Source: Psettodes erumei
Taxonomy: Eukaryota > Chordata > Actinopteri > Pleuronectiformes > Psettodidae
Length of the DNA stretch: 64,000 bases
Assembly (NCBI GenBank): GCA_016785225.1
Contig: JAFBJZ010000410.1
Coordinates: 806,001-870,000, forward strand
Direction: 5' to 3'
Both the position numbers and the translations under genes were made by a program. A model generated the notes under the pieces. It saw only the letters and a list, made by a program, of their open reading frames with translations, was not told where the DNA came from and did not search any database. Shown here piece by piece: positions 24,901-35,301 of this stretch; the first letter of the stretch is position 1, and the number at the start of each line of letters is the position of its first letter.

Positions 24901-27900
24901 ATCCTCTAATAAAATGAAAGATTGTTCGTCACATATGACGCATCTGCTTTTTTAATCTGCATAATGTGTCATTCACATTAACATATGGTTTTATATTTAG
25001 ACCATGAAGCCTGACCGCTGATGAGATTATGTAAGTGGATGCATGTTGTTGCTTTGTGTGCATCCATGTGTGAAGTTCAGTGTGTGTTTATCATTACATT
25101 GAGGAGTTTTCTGTAGCTGTGGATCAGACGCCCAAGTTTATCTTGATTTGATTCACAATAGCAAGATGAAAGAAAAAAAAATTCCATCACCTCCACTTCC
25201 TCCAAAGTCACATCCTCTTTTTAACTTTAGCCCAAAGAAATGAAACATCGCACAGGTGTGTGTTGCCAGCTGCTCGCCCTCACTTTTTACAACAGTACAA
25301 GTATTTAACAGCTGGATAAATAATGCAAAGCCACCGAGCGCTGGATCTTTGTGCTCCTCGTGTTTGCAATATTTACAGATATATGAACGTATTACTGTTT
25401 CTTGCTGGCTGTGAGTCACTCTGGGAGAAACACATCAGCTAGAAAACAGAACAGTAGAAGAAATGTGCGTGAGTGCTGACCGTCTGACAGAAGACAACGT
25501 CGCGGCGGTACTGCAGCGACAGGTCCATGGCTATCGTTGGGGCGCTGTCCTGCATCAGCAGGAAGACCATGGACTTCTTGGCCTTGTCGCTCATCATGGC
25601 AACACACTCTGTGAGCGTGGTGAGCAGAGGGTACAACGCCTCGCTCCACTCGCCTGGCAAACACACACATGCGGTTCAAATGCATGATGCCGACACACAG
25701 GCACAGCACTGAACACGATGCAACCTCAACGTTAGCTCAGTGAATGTGATCTGTTGTACCATTAATGCCGCAGAGAGTGAATCTTTGAGTTAAATGTCAG
25801 CTGTTACGACCCGTGAAGACAGAAAGAGATGAAACAGAGAAGCAACAGAGAAAGCAGAAGCACTGCCACAGATTTCTTTACAAGCTACATTTTCCACGGA
25901 TACAACAAGCTTCCACTTTTAACTGTTCCAGAAAAGACAGGGGGAAATCCCAGTAGAATCAAATCTAAAATGTTTAACTATCCACTTCACTATTTAGCAG
26001 CAGGTTTAATCTCTGCCCACAGCCCGTACTGTCTGTTACTGCAGAGCCAGAGTCCTGGAGAGTTGTGGGAGGATGGAGAGAAGCACTGGGGGGAGGAGGG
26101 CAGCTCTTACCTGGGTACGCCTCCTCAGCACCAGGGCTGCCATCTGGAAGAGGGGACGGAGGCGCAACATGCATGATTAGCAAGCGCTGCGAGCCGTACA
26201 CACACACACACACACACACACTGAAAGATAACACTGCAGACCAGGGTGAAACATCTATTTGGTCGACCACAAGTCCACCCTGAAAGGCAGGATGTGGGCT
26301 CTTCTTGCTGAGCACAGCAGAGCACCAATGCTATCAGCTGTGATGGTGAAGCTGGAAGCCAAGACCCAAAATGCAAGAAGTTAAGCTAAATATATGTTGA
26401 GGTCCAGTCCGACTGGTGTTTTGACAGATGTTTGACCCTGGCCAAGAATAACATGGACAGTGAGCACAAATCCAGTGATACAGTCGCTGGGAGACGAGCT
26501 GGATGCAAAACAAGTTGTTTCTATTTTTCTGCTCGCAGCTGAAGTCGCACTGCAACATTGTGGACAGACCAGAGAGACAACCACAACGGCACAACAGGTA
26601 ACAAGAAATGTGAAGAATGCTGACAGATAGTTAAGTGATGGAAAAATGAAACAATAACAAAAAACTATCTTGAAAATGGACAGGGAAGTGGAAATGGAAG
26701 GGAAAAAACAAACAAAATAAACATACAGGACTCTTGTTCAGGGCTGGGAGGACGTGCAGATGGAGAGGTAGAGGATGGTGGAGGTGATGATGAGGGTAAT
26801 GGTGGAGATTCCTGCGACAAACTTCCTGGGTTGATCCAGAAAGCTCGTCTTTTCCCATCACCTTTTCATAGCCACACGCAGCAGTGTTACTCGACACATT
26901 TAAAGACCATATCACGTCTGAATGTCAGTTAGTGTTACATCAGTACAATGAGCACATTTTGCTGTATGTGAGGTTTAATTATTTATGATTTTTACACATT
27001 TCTTTGCACATGTTTCACCTGAGAGGGATGCATTCAAAACCAATGCTCTCAAATGAAAATGGCCTAAAAAATAAAGATAAACTCAAACGAACAGAACTGT
27101 ATTTGTGTGATGTGTTTACCTTTCTTACAGCCGGCGCCCTGCGGGTCAGCCTGGGTGCTGTCCTGACTGGCGTCACTGGGTCTCCTGTCTTTCTGCAGCA
27201 GCTTGTCGACCCGCTGGATGATGCACTCCAGAGACTTGTCCACATTTAACCAAACCTTCTCCTGGAAGAGGCGACGAAGGCTGTAATTTCTCCTGCTTCA
27301 ATTCCACAGCAGCCAAAGAAAATCACGGAAAACTCTGAGAGGAACTCACCCAATCCTCTTCATGCCAGTCTACGTGCAGCGAGGATCGGCTGTTGCGCCC
27401 GCTCCACTTGGCCAGCAGCGTGTCCTGGTCGTTACGGAGGACTACTTGCTCAGAGTCGGCAGAAGGAGACGCTTTGGAGGCGATGTACTCGGGCCGCGCT
27501 GCGTTCAGGGCCTGGATAGCTGAAGCCAGCAGCTTACAGTCGCACACGGTCACCAGCTGACGAGTCTGAGAGGGAGGAGGGCAGGTATCAGTGTATTTTT
27601 TCCATCTGTCCTTTCGCCGGTCCCGTTCTGTTCGCTCCCTCACCTTATCGGCCAGAATGGCGAGCGTCCTCTCCAGCCCGCTGGCCGATCGCTCCTTGGC
27701 GGCTCGGGAAAGCCTCTCGGCGTAGTAGCTGACCTGAGTCTTCAGTGTGTTGATGTGGGCGATGATCTCTTTGGCGCGGACGACGTCCTGGGGGATGTAG
27801 ACGATGGACTGCGAGCTGGAGAGGACGCTGCTGCAGAAAACAAAGACAGCGGATGTGAGCAGCTCCACTCCAGGAGAAGAATATTTTAATTGTAATTCAA

Positions 27901-30900
27901 ATACTTGATAATTTAACAGACATCTCATCATAGCATCTGCAAGCACATGCCTTTTCTTATCAGGTAAACACAAAGACAACATGTGACACTTCAATAACAA
28001 GGCGCTGGGGTGAAACCACTCACTTTAAAAATTCAGATAAAGCTTTAAGAGAATTTAAGAAATTCTTATCAATAATTTAATGCCAGCTTTAGTATAATAA
28101 CCATGACTGAATTTACAAAATGAGCGGCTACTTTCACACATTTTTAGTTACTCGTTTACACGACACTGATAAAACCAATCCAACATGTGTCATTATGTGT
28201 TGCTGCAAACCTGAGCGGTGCCTGAGCTGTGTGCAGATCACACAAATTCTCCCTGAACCTGCTCACCTGTTCGTCTGCACTTCACTTCAGTGGTAAATCT
28301 TTAGAGTTGTACACTACGTGTGATTTTTTTTCGAGGTGGTACGAAGGAGTGGGAGGCAAACAGTGCACAAACGAATGAACACAAGCAAAGCAGCGCAACA
28401 ACTCACCATCCCTCCTCATATACGCTGATCAAAAAAGTAACAAAAACAAAATTAAGGAGGAGCCATCACACTGAACTGCAGAGGTAATGCAAAGAAATGA
28501 TGCATTCATCTTATGTGAAAACGCACAATAACCTCACGAGGGTCAAATGAAACCCGTTTAAACTGTTTAAAACAATATAAGTCAAATGACGGATGAAGCA
28601 AAGAATAAAATTGAAGACCGGAACAGATATCACTGTGACTGAGAGAGGAAAAAAACATGCAAATGCTTTGTTTTTGATTTAGATTTCTCGACCAGGTCTT
28701 TTTGTTTCTCTGAACTAAACTTACTGTTTCTTTGCCTCCTCAAACTTCTGCACGAGTTTCCTCAGTCCGCTGTTTTTAAAACCCTGACAGTGAGCAGCTG
28801 GAGCTCCGATAGTGATCACATCATACGTGTGTTCTGGAGAAGGAGACGGAGCCAGAGGGATTCAGAATAAGAAAAGTCTTTTCGCGTGAAAGGAAATGAA
28901 CGTGTGTTGTATCTCACCAAAGCCCAGCTCATCCTGCACCCTCATCCTCTGAACGTGCAAGTTGGTCGGCATGAACTCCAGCTTCCTCTCTGCCTTCAGG
29001 TTACTGGCTTTGAACGACGGACCTGACGAGGAGCAGGCAGAGAGAGGGACAACGGGACTGGAATAACTGGGTGTGACGACAAGGAACAACAGGAATCAAA
29101 CTCACCTCTGTAGCCAGTGAGGTCAGACAGTGTTTCCTGGTATGTGAGTATAATGGTCTGGTATTGAGAGACGATCTGTCGCCGCAGGTTCTCCCAGCAG
29201 GGAGATAACTCCCCCAGCTCCTCCAGCTCGCAGACCCTGGACAAGGACACAGAGTAAAAGTGGGAGTTTTGGTGTTAAAGTGGAGAAATGTGTGCAGGAA
29301 TTTTGAGGATTTGCTGCTTTTGTTTATCTCATGTGACAGTGAGCTGATTAGCTTCAGGTTTTGGACCGTTTGTTTGACAAAACAAGACATTTGAAGATTT
29401 CCTGTCATTTTATGGACCAAATAATCAATTTATCAGGAAAATAATCTGCAGATTCATCGAGAATGAAACTAGTCCTTTGTAATTGCTATCCCAAGAGAAT
29501 TTGATGCTACACAAGTTAACTACAAACATAAATTTGTTTATGTACCGGGCCGCGTCCTCCTCCAGCAGCAGTTTGACAAACTGTCTGGGGATGTTCAGCG
29601 ACAGGACGCTCTCTGCCATCTGCTCCAGCACCCGTAGGTGGTTCCCGTCAGTGGTAGGGAAGCGGTACATCCTTGACATCGTGCCTCCAAACACTAAAGA
29701 CAGAGAATTTAATTAGCCTGGATTCGTTTTATACATTAGATCAGACCGATGATTGTCACATCTTCGTGTCCTGTGTGTAGTGAAATCTTTGGGCCATTTC
29801 AAAACAGACGGATGTTTTCTACGGTCCCAACAGACACACCCCACTCTGACGCGGCGACAATCAATATGGTAATAAGATTTAAGCTCTTTGTATTGGTAAA
29901 CATGGAGCCATGTAGACAAGGGAGATGGAAGATGGCGAGACGGAGGGAACAAAGAGGAAGTAGGTGTGTGTTGTCGTACCTGAGCGCAGCAGCGTGTCTT
30001 TGCACAGAGAGGCGTACTTGATTCGGACTCCCATCGACTCTGTGAGGCTCTCGTCAACAGACAGCACCGTCTGCAGGACGAGCACACGAAATGCTGTTAC
30101 ACAGAGCCAACTCCACCTCTCTGTCCAGTGAGTCTTTTCTGATAAATATGACATTTTTGGGACTAACTGTAACGTTTAAACTACCTGCAGTGCTAGAATA
30201 CTTTATCAATAATCAATATGGAAAATAATGGCCAGTTTACTGCCCAGCCTTTTACCCGGCCATTGACACTGTCCGGTAGGCGGCTGACCGACATCCTGTG
30301 ATCAGCCCTGTCTTCCATCTGCCACGCCGCGATGTTGATGTTCCCCACCCGCTCATTCTCCGCCGATCTGTCCAGAGAAACTAGTTTTAATTGGGTTTGA
30401 TTTTGGGAAGCACAAACGTAAAGCACCTTATCTTACGGACATGTTTGGAGCTTCTCAATTTTGTACTTTATCTTTGCCAAATGGACGGTAAACTAAACAT
30501 CTCTTTTGGATAGTCGCACAAAACATGCAGGCAGAAGCGAGAAGAATGTGTGTGTGTGTGTGTTACCTCAGTTCCAGCTGTAATCTGTGGCTCTTCTCCT
30601 GCAACAACTCCTTTACAGGAAAAAGTGCTGAGCCCAACATGTACATCTGGACAGACAGCGAGACAGACGACTGTTAACACTGCTGTTCATATACAACAAC
30701 TCCTCCCTCTGTTCCTCGCCGAACTCAAGATTAAACATGAATATGAAGCTGCTCTGGTGTCGTACCGTGCCCTGCGAGCGGTCCTTGACATCGTACACGG
30801 CCAGTTTCACCTGCGTCTGCTGGTTGATGTTGGACTCCTGGAAGAAGGCGATGCTGCTGAGGAAGATGGGGTTGCTGGTGCCCTGTGGACGGAGGCAGGC

Positions 30901-31817
30901 ACACAGCGAATCACACGCACTGATACAGCGTTTTGGTACTTTTAAAATGAAAGACCTGAGGATCCGTCACATTGCGGAGGCTAACGATGCTCTCATCTCT
31001 GTTTCACTGTGACATTAAGACAGAGAGTCTGACCTCTATGACTTCAGTCTGGGCGTGTTTGGTCCAGAAGGCCTGCGGTGGAGTCGTGCAGCTCACTGCT
31101 ATGAAGCTGTTGGGTTTCCGATCCAGAGCCGGCGTCACCAGGTCTGTGCAGGCTGGACGAGGCAGCACACACACACACACACCTTCACTTTTACAGACAA
31201 TGCTAAAACGGCTCACGGGACGGTAGACAGGTTGTTTGAAACCGATGTAGTAGTTTTGGAGGAACTCGTTAAAATGCACAGGCTGCTGTAACTGAAATTC
31301 AAGAAGCACGACAACACTGTCCAGGGAACCAGAGGTCGTTTTGTGCGAATGCTTGTGTTACTCACCCACACTGAACTCCAGCACAGGTTCATCTGGGTCC
31401 TGACTATTGCCTGGAAAACAATGAAAAAGTCACCTCAACATTCGGTTTAAAAAGAAGCAGCGTTGGGACTTCGCTGCTCTCCCACACAAGTTAAACACAC
31501 TGTTAACAGAAAGTGTGTGTGTGTGTGTGTGTGTGAGGCTAGTAACCAGTAAGAATGTTGCAAGTGGTCCACAGGGATGGCAGGCTGTGTTAAGAATGGG
31601 CAGCATGGTCTTTTATGTTTGTGTATTTATGGTAGATTCTGTTATTGGAGACTTTTTGCTCTCCCTCACCTGCGAGGGCCAGGCCGATCATCTCGCTGGA
31701 CAACTCAAACGTGTTGGCCCGGTACACCGACCACGGCCTCTGCGTGCGGGAGCCGCGCTCTTTGCCCCCCGCCATGCCTGTCCGGGACGCGCGGGCGACG
31801 GCAGCAGCACTGGACAC
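17256..31817 (-). CDS. inpp4a: INPP4A, type I inositol polyphosphate 4-phosphatase (complete coding region)
   Basis: The enzyme hydrolyses the 4-phosphate of PI(3,4)P2 to PI(3)P on endosomal and plasma membranes, limiting PI3K signalling. Exons in gene order: 31817-31670, 31410-31366, 31152-31034, 30882-30766, 30646-30567, 30367-30256, 30070-29980, 29693-29546, 29236-29106, 29022-28918, 28833-28725, 28424-28407, 27830-27644, 27565-27350, 27261-27120, 26143-26111, 25653-25481, 24817-24694, 24248-24181, 24066-23867, 23747-23650, 23511-23399, 23307-23153, 17388-17256. They sum to 955 codons including the stop (954 residues; the mammalian protein is about 977). An N-terminal C2-like domain covers exons 2-6. 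The CX5R phosphatase loop C-K-S-A-K-D-R is residues 872-878 (23271-23251). The end, PPEGTYGKVET, is the INPP4A form and not INPP4B. Start: Met at 31817; a second in-frame Met 14 codons later is possible. Alternative exons are listed separately. Confidence 0.95.
17425..17437 (-). promoter_or_regulatory. inpp4a: Poly-C tract (13 C in RNA) before the inpp4a soluble-exon acceptor
   Basis: Thirteen G on the plus strand, 37-49 bases upstream of the first base of the soluble terminal exon (17388). It leads into a CU-rich tract and a strong acceptor. Its spacing nearly equals that of the tract before the competing tail exon. Confidence 0.5.
18883..18914. repeat. (TA)n microsatellite
   Basis: About 16 perfect TA units in the inpp4a region between the C-terminal exons. 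Confidence 0.9.
20312..20329 (+). promoter_or_regulatory. Weak CTCF-like motif
   Basis: CCAAGAGAGGGCGCTACC resembles the CTCF core (CCASYAGRKGGCR), with mismatches in the fourth and fifth positions. It is isolated and judged by eye only. Confidence 0.15.
20902..21082 (-). CDS. inpp4a: Alternative last exon of inpp4a: hydrophobic C-terminal tail
   Basis: The 23307-23153 exon ends in phase 2 (AG). It can splice to 21082, giving S-VGTREGVIQKN followed by a tail ending FLAKLRCS and a stop at 20902-20904. The segment contains two hydrophobic blocks, LLYSLPLLALSPNLLVVW and IFLSVAYFLAKL, enough for a C-terminal membrane anchor. The tailed protein would be 970 residues, against 954 for the soluble form. 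Both terminal exons start similarly (S-VGTREG versus S-EGCRRE), which suggests an ancient exon duplication. Alternatively spliced soluble and hydrophobic C-termini are known in the mammalian type I and type II enzymes. Using this exon also requires its own poly(A) site. Confidence 0.9.
21121..21137 (-). promoter_or_regulatory. inpp4a: Poly-C tract (17 C in RNA) before the inpp4a tail-exon acceptor
   Basis: Seventeen G on the plus strand, which are seventeen C in the inpp4a pre-mRNA, 39-55 bases upstream of the tail exon's first base. The tract sits at the start of a long CU-rich tract leading to the AG at 21083-21084. Poly(C)-binding proteins (PCBP/hnRNP K) are the obvious candidate readers; that link is inference. 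Confidence 0.5.
21290..21780. repeat. inpp4a: Polypurine/polypyrimidine-rich intron segment
   Basis: Long A/G-only stretches on the plus strand, especially 21307-21358 and 21609-21671, in the inpp4a intron. Open frames through it are low-complexity Lys/Arg/Glu or Phe/Ser runs and not genes. It is mirror-like and could form triplex DNA. Confidence 0.6.
22080..22114 (+). other. G-quadruplex-prone segment
   Basis: Six or more G runs of three or longer within about 35 bases, separated by one to three bases, in an inpp4a intron. The G-rich strand is the template strand for inpp4a transcription. Confidence 0.5.
23251..23271 (-). other. inpp4a: CX5R catalytic loop codons of INPP4A
   Basis: Seven codons for C-K-S-A-K-D-R, followed by Thr. 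This is the dual-specificity/PTEN-like phosphate-binding loop, with the nucleophilic Cys at residue 872 and the Arg at 878. Both essential residues are intact, so the gene should encode an active phosphatase. The exon is shared by both C-terminal isoforms. Confidence 0.95.
26111..26143 (-). CDS. inpp4a: inpp4a 33-base microexon
   Basis: An acceptor (TTCCAG) and donor (GTAAGA) flank 33 bases that read, with borrowed flanking bases, DGSPGAEEAYPG. It joins ...GCKK to EWSEALYPLL in frame. Its length is a multiple of three, so it can be skipped without a frameshift. It belongs to the low-complexity linker between the N-terminal half and the phosphatase half. Confidence 0.8.
26727..26861 (-). CDS. 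inpp4a: Probable 135-base Pro/Ser-rich cassette exon of inpp4a
   Basis: Between the exons at 27120 and 26143 lies a 135-base open segment with a GTATGT donor and an AAAAG acceptor. In the phase set by the upstream exon it reads (KK)GDGKRRAFWINPGSLSQ, then a Pro/Ser-rich stretch ending in SPEQES. This aligns with the mammalian INPP4A linker that begins KKGNPDSHAYWIRPEDP and ends in SPPPEESSP. Insertion keeps the frame and gives a 999-residue protein. The acceptor has a weak pyrimidine tract, as expected for an optional exon. Confidence 0.7.
28407..28424 (-). CDS. inpp4a: inpp4a 18-base microexon
   Basis: Eighteen bases between TTGATCAG and GTGAGTTG. They join ...EEAKK to the next exon as HVYEEGC(S), matching the KKHFEECC segment of mammalian INPP4A. 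The phase is right on both sides, and without the exon the family's EE-C motif is lost. Confidence 0.85.
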
Positions 31818-31914
31818 ACACCCTCTCGCGCGCGGTCACACACTCCCATGTGATGCGCCTCCCCCAGCTCTTTCTGCGCGGACACGCGGCTGCTCCGGGA
31901 AGCTGCTCGCCTCT
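31670..31914 (-). other. inpp4a: inpp4a start-codon exon with CpG-rich leader
   Basis: Coding starts at 31817 (Met-Ser-Ser-Ala) and runs to the donor at 31669. Upstream, an acceptor-like CTTCCTTCCATTCAG ends at 31915, so the exon may begin at 31914 with about 97 bases of leader. The leader is rich in CpG (31740-31905), so it could instead be a transcription start in its own right. Confidence 0.55.
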
Positions 31915-34791
31915 CTGAATGGAAGGAAGTTTTTGTCAGACTGGACATGCAGCAGAATTCATTCTGTTCTCTCTCTCAATAGCGATGGGAAAAAACAGAC
32001 GAGTTAAAAAAAGAAAGGGTCAATGTATTTATAGATTGGAAAGAGATGGAGAGGCACATATTTTTTATTTTTCTTTCACTCGTCTGCTCCCTCCACCCAT
32101 CTAAGTCTTTGGGGATTTGTTCCCCTGAAGGTTTCCTGCTCTTGCCGACTCCCCTGCCTTGCTTCCCTCTGTCCCATTTCCTCAAAGAGCAATTAGCCTA
32201 TTTGCTGCAGAGAAGCAAGCGTGAGGGAGGGCAGTGGGCTGGAATGGAGAAGCACCCTGGTCTAGTTAGACAACACGCAGATGTAGTCAGTTTCCTGCAG
32301 AGAAATGTGTTTCAGTGATTCAGGTTTAGGTCAAAGTTACGGCTTCACCTACTGAAGGTGAGAAATCCACACATTGTTTCTACGAGATGAATATTTCAAT
32401 TATTCATCTGAAAGATGATTTCAATTGGTTGTTTTATTTTTGGAGGGGATGTCTTTTACAAACAGGCCCACGGAGCGATCTCATTTTAACTGTGGTTCTG
32501 GGTTAATAGTCATGGCCTACTTCCTCATATATGGTCCAGCACTGATCTCCTGGCAGCGCCGGATATGGCCCACTTTGGTCAGCTCAGATATACTGTATGT
32601 GCCCTACATCTGTCAGAGCAAACATCTGGAACACAACCTGAAATCCTCCCTGAGTTCTGTGATCTTTTGTATTTCAGAACTGACATTAAAAAGGGGAGAC
32701 AAATAAATAAATACTTTAAAGCATCTCCACAGCAGGAAATTTCCCGCGGACCTTCTGAATGTGTCCTTGAACAGACTCGATTCCTTGACAAAGAATCTGC
32801 TCCAGAGATTGTCACGATGAAGGACAAAGAAAAGATGAGCAACACAGCTGAAGATTTGTTGTCCCCGCAGTTACTGATGGAACAACATGAGCTGTGACAG
32901 CGAGGCTGGAGGCAAAGACGAGCACACGAGCGCACAAAGCGAGCTGTCATCCCACACACACAGACACACACACTCATCAGTCTGCAGGGCATTTTAGCTG
33001 AGCTGCATGAGTGCTGGGCTGATGAGCAGAGACACTTGCAAGTAAACAGAAAAAATCAGAGGTCAGTCTGGGTGTTGATGGAGAAGCAGCAGCTTCCTGC
33101 AAAAATACAAAGCGTAAGGACAACGTGAGCAAACATCTGCACACATATAGCCTTCTTGGAAAATCTCCTTGACCTCATCAAATCTATTTCGAGGCAGCAT
33201 CGGCTCCTGAGGGGAGGGCAGCCATCACAGGCTTTTCAAACAGTAAGATAAAGTAACGCTCATAAGAAAATCACCAGACTCAATGCATCTCTGGTCTTTG
33301 TTCCCAAACCGAGAAGCAAAATTTCCAGCCTCTGAGCCAAACGGAGTCACATTTTCCACTCCTAAAGCCAAAAAACACCAGGGTTTGAGGGGGCTTAAGG
33401 CATCCTGCACTCGTTTCCAACTCTCCTTATCAAAAAGTGGCTTCCTATAACATCTTCCATTTCCAAATCACAGACTTTTTTACAGTATTACAGAAGCTTC
33501 CTGGTTGTATTTTAAGCTACTAGTGTGAGTTCGCCCGTCAATCTTTTCAGCATCCAGAAAACATATTTCCAACAATTTTTTTCTTTGCATACAATACAGA
33601 AGGAGCTGTGGATTGTGTAATTTTCTTCACCTCCCCTCCAGCTCACATTCATTGCAAATCCCTTTGTGTATGACCTGCAACAGATGTTTAACACTTCAAA
33701 TCAGTTAAGCGATTTGGGATTCAACGTCTTGCCAAAACAGTGCAAGGAACAAAGAGTATCTATATATTTATATCAGGAGCAGCAAAAATGATGAAGTCAA
33801 TCTCCTGGGCCAAATCCACAGCTGAACAGAAACTTCACTGAGCGTGAAAAGTTGCCATAAAAGGGAGCTCCACATTTACATGCCCGGCGTGTTGTATGTT
33901 TGAGAGTCACATGAACTGGAGCACGCACACACACACTGTATAGGCCACGGTAAATCTGGCCCAGAGCTCCTGACACATAAAAGTGGATTTGGGTTGATTA
34001 GTGGTATAAACAGACTGAAAGATCCATCAACAATAGCAGCTTTAACGCACGTTTGATAGGTTCTCTTTTGAAAATCTTTACACTGTATCTGGGCTGTGCG
34101 CTCACAAAAGGAGCTTTGCCCACGTGTCGTGAAATTGGATATTTAGAGACGAGCTTTAAGAGCAGCAGTCAGTAAAAGCCCAAGGTGAAAGGTCATTTAA
34201 TGTAGAATTTTTACAAAACAGAAACTGGTTAAAGTAAACAGCCACCCATTTGTCCCTGCAGAGGAGACTGAGTTCAGGTACGTCCACATGTGTCCTGGTT
34301 TCATCCTCAAGCAAGAAAAGACGGACGGGGAGAAACAGAGAGTTGAAGAGAGCCAGCGTGCAGCTGACCATACATGGAGAAACCACGTTTTCAAGCTTCC
34401 TCTCTGCCAAGAGGCCTTTCACACACTGAACACAAGGCATCACGCCACACTTCTCTTCTTTTCTCTTTTTTTGAGCTGAAGTGTGCAAGTGTTCTCTGAC
34501 GGACAACACGCACGTTCTTCTAAATTTGGTTCTTCCTTGACTCTTTTCACACAATGTCCAACAAGGGTCTTAAACGGAACATCCCAACAAATGTGTTTTA
34601 TCCACTGAGGATGTAGCAGGTGGTGAGTGGCAGCTCATGGCTGATATTAAAAAAAAGCAGACTGCACACAATATGAAAATAATTGTAGACCTAATTAATT
34701 GGTCATTTAATAATGATTAAAAATGAGCTGCAGCACAGGAAATAAGACATGTGCGAGGGTGGCAGGGCTTTATGTCTTTATGTCTACTCAC
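31915..34791 (-). other. inpp4a: Probable inpp4a 5' intron
   Basis: No exon recognised. Open frames here (for example 32565-32897) match no family I know and have no splice context. Confidence 0.5.
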
Positions 34792-34882
34792 AGTCTGTGG
34801 ATGAGATGAAGGAAGAGAGGATGGAAACTGATCCAGGTTCAGCGAGGATGAGCTTCCACACAGGGCAGCAGGAGTTCACAAC
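34792..34882 (-). other. inpp4a: Candidate inpp4a 5' non-coding exon
   Basis: On the minus strand a CTTTTCAG acceptor and a GTGAGTAG donor bracket 91 bases. Position and strand suit a leader exon of inpp4a. It carries no in-frame Met leading into the known start. Assigned from splice signals only. Confidence 0.4.
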
Positions 34883-35078
34883 CTGAAAAGACAGGAATTG
34901 GCTGGTTTTAATTGGACCTACAGCTCATATACTGTGTTTGTCAGTCGATGCTTCTTCACTGTACAGTAATAACAACTTTTTGTTGACTTTCGATCACAAA
35001 ATGAAAAATTAGAAAAGACAGAACAGTTCTGCCAAAAACAAATTTGCCCCAGTGCTGCTTGACTGAGCCACAAACAGA

Positions 35079-35080
<2 letters not shown>

Positions 35081-35143
<63 letters not shown>
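35081..35143. repeat. (GT)n microsatellite, about 31 units
   Basis: A perfect GT tract. About 105 bases later the complementary CA tract begins, so the two arms can pair. Confidence 0.95.
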
Positions 35144-35146
<3 letters not shown>

Positions 35147-35247
35147 ACCCTCAAGGATCAGCATTAGAATAAAGCATGAATAATTTCTTTAGAAGGACGG
35201 AGCAGCTGTAGCCTTTTCACATGAAAATGAGCATCGCCCACACCCTA

Positions 35248-35251
35248 ACAC

Positions 35252-35298
<47 letters not shown>
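35248..35298. repeat. (CA)n microsatellite, about 25 units
   Basis: CA tract with one early interruption (CACG). It is the inverted partner of the GT tract at 35081-35143. Confidence 0.95.

Positions 35299-35301
<3 letters not shown>

Noticed and set aside
27323..28000. 225-codon minus-strand frame read as one protein
   Set aside because: It covers two real inpp4a exons but reads through their introns. The true exons end at splice sites (27830-27644 and 27565-27350).
17256..31817. INPP4B instead of INPP4A
   Set aside because: The C-terminal PPEGTYGKVET and the linker with KKG...W-I-x-P follow INPP4A as I remember it.
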